DNA of 64,000 nucleotides from the NCBI RefSeq assembly GCF_042646425.1, contig NZ_JBHRTR010000048.1, forward strand, positions 1-64,000. The letters are read 5' to 3'. This DNA comes from Marinibaculum pumilum (GTDB lineage Bacteria; Pseudomonadota; Alphaproteobacteria; Ferrovibrionales; Ferrovibrionaceae). The notes beneath the pieces were generated by a model, which had not been told where the DNA came from, did not search any database, and saw nothing but the letters and a program-made list of their open reading frames with translations. Position numbers and translations under genes: made by a program. Each line of letters begins with the position of its first letter. The first letter of the stretch is position 1. Below, one piece after another: positions 20,441 through 29,500 of this stretch.

Positions 20441-23131
20441 TCAGAACCTGGCGGACAGGCCGGTCCGCCGGATGTCCTCATGCAGGCGCCGGCCGAAGGC
20501 GGCCGCGCCGGCCTCTTCCGCGGCGCGGATTGCGGCGGTGAAGCTGGCCAGCGCTGCCGCTTCGTCCGCGAAATCCGCTGCAATCGTGCCCCTGGCGCGC
20601 TGCAGCAGGGGCAGGCACCACAACTGTTGCGTGGACGTGGCGGCCGCAAGCGCGGCGTCAAGGAGCCGGATCGCCGCTTCATGCTGCCCGAGTGCGGCCA
20701 TCGCGCGTGCCTCGACGGCTGTGAACTGCGATTCCAGCAGCACGAAACCGGCCGCGCGGAGTCGCTGCATGTTCGGGTGCAGCTGCCGGAGGCAGCCCCG
20801 GCTGTCGCCTGACCGGTAGATCAGTTCCGCCTCGAAGCAGTCCGCATAGGCGTTCCACACGTCCAGTGCGGCCGCCTTCGTATGCTCCTTCAGCATGCCG
20901 ACATAGCGCGCCGCCCGAGCGTCATCCTCCGCCAATAGAGCGAGCGGGCAGCCCGCCTCCGCAAGCAGGTTGCAGACGGACGCCTGATTCCGGATCTCCA
21001 TGGCGTATCGCAGGGCGTCCTCGACCTCGCGCATCGCCTCCGCCTCCTCGCCCAGGAACCACCTGCACCGCGCAAGGACGATATGCGCCGTGACGCGCTG
21101 GTCGAACTGGAAGCGGAAGGAGTGGCTCTGCGAGGCGACGGCCTCATAGTCGGCGAGCATGGCGGCGAGAATGGCGCGGGATTCCGCGTGACGCGCCATC
21201 CAATGGAGCGTGGCGCCCTGCATGCGCCGCCCGACCAGGGTATCGGTCGGGTCCGACGACGTGGCCGCCAGGTCGGTGAAGGTATCCGCCAGTTCCAGTC
21301 CGTGGGCCGGCTCCCCCCGGTTGACGGCATCGACCCAGAGCCCCCAGAGCGCCCGCAGCTGGTGGTCGACATCGCCGATCCGCCGCGCGATCCTGCCCGC
21401 CCTGCTGCTGGCGGTCGCGCCGTGCCCGGCCGAATAGATCGTCTGCATCCGCTGCCAGCCGAGCGCGGCGTAGAGCTTCATCCGGCTGGCCTCGTCCCGC
21501 CCCTGATCGGCATCGAGGTAGGTGAGGGAGGTCGTGATCGCAGCGAAACATTCGTCGAAGAGGGAAAGCTTGAAGAACAGGGGAAGCGACGCCACGGTCG
21601 CCCGCGTGCCCAGGAGGCGGTCGCCGCCATCGCCGAACGCCCAGTCCAGGCCGACCCGCAGGCTGGGAAGCAGATATCCGAAACGTCCGGCGATCTCGTC
21701 CGCCGATCCGGCCTGCACGACCGTCCCGGATGCCTCCAGCAGGCTGCACATATATGCCAAGGTCCTGGCCCTTGCGGCATCCTCCGCGCCCGACTCCGCC
21801 AGCTTCTCCGCCGCATAGATGCGGGTGGTGTCGAGAAGCCGGTAACTCTCCCCCGCCGAGGCCGGCTCCGCCAGGACAAGCGACTTCGCGACCAGGCCCG
21901 CCATCGCCTCGGCACCATCGCCGGACACCACTGCCTCCGCGCCATCCAGGGTGAAGCGGCCCCGGAATACCGAGATCTCTGCCAGCGCCTGCTGCTCCGC
22001 CCGGGTCAGCAAGTGATAGCTCCAGTCCAGGGTCGCCCGCAGTGTCTGGTGCCGCGGCAGTGCCGTCCGCCGGCCCCGGGTCAGCAGCTTGAACCCGTCG
22101 GCAAGGGATCCGGCCAGGGCCGCGACACCCATCGATTCCAGCCGGCCGGCCGCCAGTTCGATCGCCAGCGCGATGCCGTCCAGCCGGGTGCAGATTTCGG
22201 CAACGGCCGGGGCATCCGCGTCGCTCAGTTCGTAGCCGCCGAGGCAGGCATCGGCCCGCTCCACGAACAGCTGCACGGCCGGCGACCGGGCCGCCACTTC
22301 CGCCGATACGCCGGAGAGCGGAAGGTCCAGCGGCTTCAGCCTGTGGACCCGTTCGCCGGTGACCCGGAGCGGCTCCCGGCTGGTCGCCAGGAAGCAGACG
22401 CTCTGCGTCAGGTCGAGGATCGCTTCGACCAGCAGGGCGACCGCTTCGACGACATGCTCGCAGCTGTCCAGCACCACCAGCGCCTGGCGGGCGTCGAGCG
22501 CTCTCGCCATCTCGGCGATCGCATCGGCGGAGCGTGAGGGGAGGCCCAGCGCGGAGGCGAACAGGGTCTGGACCAGGTCCGCGTCGCCGACTTCGGAAAG
22601 ATCGATGGAAACCGCGCCGGGTGCCGGCGCGAGGGCGGCAAGGACGGCCCGCGCGACCGTGGTCTTGCCGATGCCGCCCGGGCCGGTGATCGTGACAAGC
22701 CGGCCCTTGGACAGCTGGGCGATGATCGCGGCAATGTTCTGGTCGCGGCCCAGGATGCGCAGGCGGTCCGCCGCATCCTGCGGCGGTCTGCCCGCCGGCA
22801 TCCGGGCGAATGCGGCGACCCGTTCGACCGCCGCCACGAAGGCATAGCCCCGGCCCGGCACGTTCGCGATGAAGCGCGGTTCGCCCCTTGTGTCGCCCAG
22901 GGCTTTCCTGAGAGCGGAGATATGCACCCGCAGGTTCGCTTCCTGGACGAAGGTGCTGGGCCAGACCCGGTCGACGATCTCCTGATTGCTCTTCACCTCG
23001 CCGGGATGGGCGGCCAGGAACAGCAGGATATCGATGGCCCGGCTGCCGAGTGGCACCGCGACACCGTCCCGCAGGAGGCTGCGCCTGCCGGGATGTATCG
23101 AGAACGACCCGAAGCGCAGTTCCTCATCCAC
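20441..23131 (-). CDS. OmpR-type winged-helix regulator with NB-ARC-like ATPase and TPR-like tail
   Basis: 896 residues from GTG 23131 (GGAGAG 7 bp upstream). The frame stays open to 23254 but gives only Arg-rich read-through. DNA-binding winged helix (about 3-100: ELRFGSFSIHPGRRSLL, NLRVHISALRKALGD, FIANVPGRGYAFV). Then an AfsR/LuxR-like ATPase with Walker A GPGGIGKTT (about 140), Walker B LVVLDSCEH and sensor FLATSREPLRV. The helical tail of about 450 residues looks like TPR-type repeats. Architecture fits single-protein signal-sensing activators that read a small molecule with ATP. Targets may include the adjacent hydrolase/DJ-1 operon, 125 bp downstream on the same strand; this is inference. 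Confidence 0.88.
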   Translation of the reverse strand: MDEELRFGSFSIHPGRRSLLRDGVAVPLGSRAIDILLFLAAHPGEVKSNQEIVDRVWPSTFVQEANLRVHISALRKALGDTRGEPRFIANVPGRGYAFVAAVERVAAFARMPAGRPPQDAADRLRILGRDQNIAAIIAQLSKGRLVTITGPGGIGKTTVARAVLAALAPAPGAVSIDLSEVGDADLVQTLFASALGLPSRSADAIAEMARALDARQALVVLDSCEHVVEAVALLVEAILDLTQSVCFLATSREPLRVTGERVHRLKPLDLPLSGVSAEVAARSPAVQLFVERADACLGGYELSDADAPAVAEICTRLDGIALAIELAAGRLESMGVAALAGSLADGFKLLTRGRRTALPRHQTLRATLDWSYHLLTRAEQQALAEISVFRGRFTLDGAEAVVSGDGAEAMAGLVAKSLVLAEPASAGESYRLLDTTRIYAAEKLAESGAEDAARARTLAYMCSLLEASGTVVQAGSADEIAGRFGYLLPSLRVGLDWAFGDGGDRLLGTRATVASLPLFFKLSLFDECFAAITTSLTYLDADQGRDEASRMKLYAALGWQRMQTIYSAGHGATASSRAGRIARRIGDVDHQLRALWGLWVDAVNRGEPAHGLELADTFTDLAATSSDPTDTLVGRRMQGATLHWMARHAESRAILAAMLADYEAVASQSHSFRFQFDQRVTAHIVLARCRWFLGEEAEAMREVEDALRYAMEIRNQASVCNLLAEAGCPLALLAEDDARAARYVGMLKEHTKAAALDVWNAYADCFEAELIYRSGDSRGCLRQLHPNMQRLRAAGFVLLESQFTAVEARAMAALGQHEAAIRLLDAALAAATSTQQLWCLPLLQRARGTIAADFADEAAALASFTAAIRAAEEAGAAAFGRRLHEDIRRTGLSARF

Positions 23132-23483
23132 GCGGGCTCTCCGCAAGGCGCGGGTGCGAAAGCGGTGCGGCGAAGACGGCGGCAAGGTCCGTCGCAGGGT
23201 CGTCCACCGTCGTCCGGTCCGATCCGCTGACTGACTGCATCGTCCCTCCGCCATACGGCCCTTCTGGCCGCCGCGATGATACGCCGGGCCGCACCCGTGG
23301 CAACCAAGGTCGGATGCAATACTTCCGTCATGAAAGGCAGGGCAGTCATGGATCGCACCGATACAGGAACAGCTTCCCTAGATGGGGCTGCGATGGTGCC
23401 CTTTCGGTCGGCCGATAGGCCTGCCGGCTGACGCGGCAGGTCGCGACAGGGCTTCGTTGCCCCGTGAAGGGGCGATCGCGTCT
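23132..23483. other. non-coding interval before the winged-helix regulator
   Basis: About 350 bases between the CDF gene stop and the regulator start. It should hold the regulator's promoter, but no clear -35/-10 pair stands out. A small hairpin (GCCCC-GTGA-GGGGC, about 23459-23472) lies just past the CDF stop and could help end that transcript. No gene is supported here. Confidence 0.4.
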
Positions 23484-24446
23484 TCAGGAGCCGGTGCCGT
23501 GCGCCGCCTTGGTACGGCGGGCATCGGCGGCATGATGCTCCGCGGCCTGCGCCTCGATGAATATTCGCGTGACCGTGGGGAAGCGCGCCTTCATCTCGCG
23601 TTCAAGCCGGGCGACGGTGGCCTCGATATCGGCCAGGGTGGAACGGTCGTGGAAGTCCAGGCTGATCGTCGCCAGGATGTCGTTCGGGCCGAAATGCAGG
23701 GTACGCAGCTCGTTCACCGCCCGCACCGCGGGCTCCGCCAATGCCATCCGCGTCAGCCCCGCAACGGTGGAGCCGCGCGCCGCCTCGCCGGTCAGCAGGC
23801 TCTTGGTCTCGTACGCCAGCGCCACCGCGGTGCAGGCCAGGATGGCGGCGATCGCAAGGGAGGCCGCGGCATCGGCCCAGGCCAGGCCCAGGAACTGCGA
23901 CGCCAGCAGGCCGGCGAAGGCGGCGACGAGGCCCAGCATGGCGGCGCTGTCCTCGAACAGCACGGTGAAGACGGTCGGGTCCTTCGACTGCCGGACCTCG
24001 TCCAGCAGGCTGCGCTTTCCGCGGATCCGGTTGAACTCGCGGAACGCCAGGAACCAGGCGACGCCTTCGAACAGCATCGCCGCGCCCAGCACGGCATAGT
24101 TGATCCCGTAGTCAGTGACCGGGTGCGGGTCGGAGATCTTCGCCAGTCCCTCGTAGAAGGAGATCCCGGCGCCCAGGCCGAAGATCAGGATCGCCACCAC
24201 GAAGGCCCAGAAGTAAAGCTCCATGCCATAGCCGAAGGGATGTTCGTCGTCGGCCGGCCGGCGCGACCGGGCGATGCCGAACAGCAGCAGGCCCTGGTTG
24301 CCGGTGTCCACCAGGGAATGGATCGCCTCCGACAGCATGGCGGAAGAGCCGGTATAGGCACCGGCGGCGAACTTGGTCGCCGCGATCAGGGCATTGCCCG
24401 CCAGCGCGGCATAGATGACGGTCTTCGAGGCGCTCTGTGCGGCCAT
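23484..24446 (-). CDS. cation diffusion facilitator (CDF) family transporter
   Basis: 320 residues from ATG 24446, with AAGGAGG six bases upstream. Six membrane spans are expected between about 10 and 215. Family motifs are SSAMLSEAIHSLVDTGNQ in span II, DEHPFGYGMELYFW in loop/span III, and LAWADAAASLAIAAIL in span V. The C-terminal cytoplasmic domain (about 225-310, ISLDFHDRSTLADIEATVAR) is the usual metal-sensing ferredoxin-like fold. The family exports Zn, Co, Fe or Mn in exchange for protons. In span V the canonical HxxxD of zinc transporters is WADAA here, so metal choice is uncertain. Confidence 0.9.
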   Translation of the reverse strand: MAAQSASKTVIYAALAGNALIAATKFAAGAYTGSSAMLSEAIHSLVDTGNQGLLLFGIARSRRPADDEHPFGYGMELYFWAFVVAILIFGLGAGISFYEGLAKISDPHPVTDYGINYAVLGAAMLFEGVAWFLAFREFNRIRGKRSLLDEVRQSKDPTVFTVLFEDSAAMLGLVAAFAGLLASQFLGLAWADAAASLAIAAILACTAVALAYETKSLLTGEAARGSTVAGLTRMALAEPAVRAVNELRTLHFGPNDILATISLDFHDRSTLADIEATVARLEREMKARFPTVTRIFIEAQAAEHHAADARRTKAAHGTGS

Positions 24447-24478
24447 GGGGCCTCCTTGCTTCGCTTTGCCCTGGCGCC

Positions 24479-26533
24479 CTAATCCATCGCGCTGCGGATG
24501 GCCTGTGCCAGCTCGAAATCGCGGTAGGGCTTGCGCAGGAAGGCGGCGTCGACCGGCGCTTCCGACCCCGCCGTGACCTCCCCCCCATAGGCGGAGGTGA
24601 ACAGCACCTTCAGTTCGGGGCGCCGGCGCTGCGCCTCCCGGGCGAGCTGATAGCCGTTGGCGGAGCCCGGCATGATGATGTCGGTGAACAGCAGGCAGAC
24701 ACGCTTCGATGCGTCCAGCGCCGCCAGTGCGGCATCCGCATTGCCGGCTTCCTTCACCGTGTAGCCGAGTTCGCGCAGGGTGCTGACCGCGCTCTGGCGG
24801 ACCGCCTCTTCGTCCTCCACCACCAGGATGCATTCGCGCTTCCGGGCGCGCGGCAGTTCGCCGCGTGCTTCGCCTTCTGCCGCGACGCCGCGCGCGTCGG
24901 TTGCGGTCGTGTCGCGCGGGAAGTAGAGCCGGACCCTGGTGCCCTCGCCCGCGCGACTGCTGATCGTCAGGTCGCCCTCGGCACGCCGCACGAAGCCGTG
25001 GATCGTACTCAGGCCGAGGCCGGTGCCATGGCCCGCCGCCTTCGTGGTGAAGAAGGCCTCGGTCGCCCGCGCCAGCACTTCGGGGGCCATGCCGACGCCG
25101 CTGTCGGCGACCTCGATCATGACGAAGGGGCCGTTGCGCAGGTCCGGTGCCGGTTCCACCCGGTCCCGTCCGATGGTGACGTTGCCGGTGCGGATCGTCA
25201 CCGCGCCGCCATCGGGCATGGCGTCGCGCGCATTGACCAGCAGGTTGAGCAGGGCGGATTCGATCTGGCCCGGATCGCTGCGGACCGGCCAGAGCCCTTC
25301 GGCCAGTTCGGTCTCGATCTCCACCCGTTCCCCCAGGGTCCGGGCCACCAGGTCGGAAAGACCACGGATCTGCGCATTCAGGTCCAGCACCTGGGGGGCC
25401 AGGTTCTGCGCCCGTGCGAAGCCGAGCAGCCGCTGGGTGAAGTCGCGGCAGTGCAGCGCGCCCTGCAGGGCGCGGTCGACCCGGCGGGCCGCCCTGCCGC
25501 CCAGTTCCTCGTTGCGTTGCAGGGCGTCCAGATTGCCGATCACCACCGTAAGCATGTTGTTGAAGTCGTGCGCGATCCCGCCGGTCAGCTTGCCGATCGT
25601 GTCGATCTTCTGGGCGTGCATCAGCTGCTGCTCCAGCAGGTGCCGCTCGTGCACGTCCAGCAGGGTGCCGTAGATCCGCGCCGGACCGTCGCTGTCCGGC
25701 GCCTCCGCCATGACGCCCTGGTCCAGGAATGTGCGATAGCCGCCGTCGGCGCAGCGCCAGCGATACTCCACGGAATAGCTGTCGCCGGGGGCAAGCCCGC
25801 GCATCGCCCCGACAGCACGCTCGCGGTCCTCGTCATGCATGCGGTCCGGCCAGAAGCCTGGATCGGGGGACAGGTCCAGGGCGCTGAAGCCCAGCAGACG
25901 CTCCGCGCTCTCGCTGTGCAGGAAGGTGCGCACCGGCCCGTCGGCGGCCGGCGCCGCCTCGTAGACGGCGATCGGCAACAGCCGCAGGATCGTCGCCTCG
26001 CGTGCCTCGGTGGTGCGGAGCTGTCGTTCCGCGGCGACCTGCTCGCTCCGGATCCGCATGTTCTCGCGCAGCAGGCGGCGCTCCTGCTCCGCCTTGGCGC
26101 GGATCTCCGCGGATTGCCGGAACAGCTCGACGAAGACCGAGACCTTGGCCCGCAGGACGACCGGTTCCACCGGCTTGAAGACATAGTCTACCGCGCCCTC
26201 GGAATAGCCGCGATAGACCTGGGCATTGTCGCGGTCATAGGCGGTCAGGAAGATCACCGGGATGCGCCGCGACCGCTCGCGCTGTCGGATGAAGCCGACG
26301 GTCTCGTAGCCGTCCATCTCCGGCATGCGCACATCCATCAGGATCGCGCAGAATTCCCGCCGCAAGACCTGGCGCAGGGCCTCCTGTCCGGAGCCCACGG
26401 TCACGATGTCGGCGTCCAGGCTGGCCAGAATCTCGCGAAACGCCGTCAGGTTGGAGGGTTCGTCATCGACCACCAGCACGGCCGGTCGTTCGACCGCCGG
26501 CGGCGTGACCAGGGCCATCGGGTCCGCGCTCAT
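24479..26533 (-). CDS. hybrid histidine kinase with N- and C-terminal receiver domains
   Basis: 684 residues from ATG 26533, which overlaps the TGA of the poly-HAMP kinase (ATGA). Order: receiver (about 17-135; ILMDVRMPEMDG, FLTAYD, FKPVEP), coiled coil, PAS (about 190-300), HisKA (GGIAHDFNNMLT), HATPase (NLLVNARDAMPDGG; GTGLGLSTI), and a second receiver (about 555-680; LLFTDIIMPGS, RKPYRD). No membrane span. The receiver-first arrangement suggests it is driven by phosphotransfer from another kinase, most simply the poly-HAMP kinase encoded just upstream. The output regulator is unknown. Confidence 0.92.
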   Translation of the reverse strand: MSADPMALVTPPAVERPAVLVVDDEPSNLTAFREILASLDADIVTVGSGQEALRQVLRREFCAILMDVRMPEMDGYETVGFIRQRERSRRIPVIFLTAYDRDNAQVYRGYSEGAVDYVFKPVEPVVLRAKVSVFVELFRQSAEIRAKAEQERRLLRENMRIRSEQVAAERQLRTTEAREATILRLLPIAVYEAAPAADGPVRTFLHSESAERLLGFSALDLSPDPGFWPDRMHDEDRERAVGAMRGLAPGDSYSVEYRWRCADGGYRTFLDQGVMAEAPDSDGPARIYGTLLDVHERHLLEQQLMHAQKIDTIGKLTGGIAHDFNNMLTVVIGNLDALQRNEELGGRAARRVDRALQGALHCRDFTQRLLGFARAQNLAPQVLDLNAQIRGLSDLVARTLGERVEIETELAEGLWPVRSDPGQIESALLNLLVNARDAMPDGGAVTIRTGNVTIGRDRVEPAPDLRNGPFVMIEVADSGVGMAPEVLARATEAFFTTKAAGHGTGLGLSTIHGFVRRAEGDLTISSRAGEGTRVRLYFPRDTTATDARGVAAEGEARGELPRARKRECILVVEDEEAVRQSAVSTLRELGYTVKEAGNADAALAALDASKRVCLLFTDIIMPGSANGYQLAREAQRRRPELKVLFTSAYGGEVTAGSEAPVDAAFLRKPYRDFELAQAIRSAMD

Positions 26534-29500
26534 TCCTCGACGGACCCGTCTTCGTCCTGTCCTCCCCTGCTTTCGTGACCTGACCGGGGGACCCCGTCCC
26601 CGCGGCGCGTTCCGCCGGCGGAACGGGCGGCCTCCGCTTTGTAAAGCCAGGTGCGCACGGTCGAGATCAGCTGCTCCGGATCGACCGGCTTGGCGAGATA
26701 GTCGGAGGCACCGGCGTCCAGGCATTTCTGCCGATCCTCCGCCATCGCCTTCGCCGTCACCGCGATCAGCGGCAGCGATCCCAGCGGTTCGCCCAGCCGG
26801 CGCAGGCGGCGCAATGTCTCGTAGCCGTCCATCTCCGGCATCATGATATCCACCAGCACCATGTCCAGGCCCGCCGTGTCATGCACCAGTGCGATGCCGC
26901 CTTCGCCGTCCTCCGCATGGAAGACCTCCACCCCGTGCTGTTCCAGAACGCTGGTCAGCGAGAAGATGTTGCGGATGTCGTCGTCGATGATCGCGATGCG
27001 CGCCCCGTTCAAGGCGGCGTCGGTACGGGAGACCCGGTCGATCGCTTCCTGTGCCTCGGCCCCCAGCTCCGCCACCGGCAGGTGCAGGTTCTTCGCAACT
27101 TCGTCGATCAAGGTGTCCCGATGGGCGGTGATCCGCCTCACGATCCAGGGCATTGGTGCGCGCAGCGCCTCCGCCGTCCTGGCGGAAAGGCTGGTTCCGG
27201 TATGGACGATCACCGGCAGTTCTCCTTCCAGCTTCCCGGACGGATCCCCGGGCAGGTCCGCATCGCGCAGCGCAGTCAGGAACTTCAGGCCCTGAGCCGG
27301 CGCCGCGGTCAGGTCGAGGACGACACAGTCCACCGGTTCCGCCTGCATCGCCTGCATCGCCTCTGTCCGCGGCACCACCTGGACCTGCAGCCTGTCGCCG
27401 GCGTCCAGGACGCCCGCCAGTCCCATATCCCCGCTGCCGACCACCAGAAGCCGTCGCGCCGGGCGGCTGACGAAGTCGCGCAGGCGGGTGAAGGAGGCGG
27501 CCAGAAGCTCCCGCTCCGCTGGCTTGCCGGTGAAGCCGAAGGCGCCCATCTCAAGCCCGCGCATCTTCTGTTCCTGCACGGAGATGATGTGGATCGGGAT
27601 GTGGCGGGTGCCGATGTCATGCTTCAGCCGGTCGAACAGGGCCCAGCCGTGCATGTCCGGCAGGCCGATGTCGAAGGAGATCGCGTCGATGCGCTGCTCG
27701 CGCGCCATCGACAGCACCTCGCGGCCGCGGCCGATCACCACCCCTTTCATTTCGGTCTCGCGCACGATGTCCAGCAGTATGTTGGCGAAACCGACATCGT
27801 CCTCGACGATCAGCACGGCGGGGGTGCTGCCGTCGAGCTTGCGGCGGTCGTCAATGGCGGCGCTGGGAGCCGGCAGTGCGACCGCCTCCGGCGGCGGCGT
27901 CTCTGCGGTTGGAAGATTATGGGGCGGCAGACTGCGGGGCGGCAGGGTGCGGGTGGGGGCCGGCTCGCTGCCCGACAGGCTGTCGGCCGGGTCCAGGTCG
28001 ATCGGCATGTACAGGGTGAAGGTGCTGCCCTTGCCCGCCTCGCTGCGCAGGGTGATCTCCGCGCCCAGCAGCTTGGCGATCTCGCGGCTGATCGACAGGC
28101 CGAGCCCGGTGCCGCCGTACTTCCGGCTGGTCGAGCCGTCGCCCTGCTGGAACGCCTCGAAGATGATCTTCTGGTGATCCTCGGAAATGCCGATCCCGGT
28201 ATCGGAGATGGTGAAGGCGATCACCTGGGCGGAGGTCGACAGGACCGGATGGTCCGGGCTCCAGCCGTCCTTCGCCACCTGGGCGGTCAGCGCGACCTCG
28301 CCGTCATGGGTGAACTTGAAGGCGTTGGACAGTAGGTTGAACAGCACCTGCTGCAGGCGCATCGCATCGGTGTAGATCTGCTTCGGCAGACCCTTGTCGA
28401 AGTCGATCCTGAAGTCCAGGCCGCGCTCGGCGGCGACCTGGTCGAAGGTCCGACGCAGATGCTCCTCCAGCCCCTCGAAGCGCAGCTCCCGGACATCGAC
28501 CTGCATCGCGCCGGATTCGATCTTGGACAGGTCCAGGATCTCGTTGATCAAGGACAACAGGTCGTTGCCGGAGGAATAAATCGTCCGCGCGAACTCGATC
28601 TGCTTGTCGTTCAGGTTGCGGTTGGCATTGTCGGCCAGCAGCTTCGACAGCACCAGCATGGAGTTCAGCGGCGTGCGCAGCTCGTGGCTCATGTTCGCCA
28701 GGAATTCCGACTTGTAGCGGGACGTCAGGGCCAGCTGCTCCGCCTTTTCCTCCACCGACTGCTTGGCGCGCTCCACTTCCATGTTGGTGGCCTCCACCTG
28801 GCGCTTCTCCGCCGCCAGCAGCTGTGCCTTCTCCTGCAGTTCGTCGTTCTTGCGGCGCAGTTCCTCCTGCTGCGACTTCAGCAGGTCCTCCGACTGGCGC
28901 AGCGTGGCGGCCTGCTGTTCCAGCCGGTCGTTGGTGGTGCGCAGCTCCTCCTGCTGGCTCTGCAGTTCCGCCGTCAGGCGCTGCGACTGCTTCAGCAGGT
29001 CCTCGGTGCGCATGTTGGTGGCGATCGTGTTCAGCACGATGCCGATGCTCTCCATCAGCTGGTCCAGGAAGGACAGGTGCGCCTCGTTGAAGCGGTTGAA
29101 GGAGGCCAGCTCCAGCACCGCCTGGACCTCGCCCTCGAACAGCACCGGCAGGACGACGATGTTCAGCGGCTTGGCCTCGCCCAGCCCGGAGTTGATCTGC
29201 ACATAGTCGTGCGGCACTTCGGTCAGCAGGATGCGGCTCTTCTCGAAGGCGCATTGCCCGACCAGGCCCTCGCGCAGGTGGTATCGGTTGGAGAGCGACT
29301 TGCGCTGCCGGAAGGCATAGCTGGCCAGCAGGTCCAGCACCGTGCCTTCCTCGCGGCTCCGCTCCTCGTCCTCCTCCGACCGCGCCATGTAGAAGACGCC
29401 GTGCTGGGCATTGACCAGCGGCGCCAGTTCCGACAGCACCAGGTTGGAGACGGTGACCAGGTCGCGCTCGCCCTGCAGCCGCCGGGTGAAGCGCGCCAGG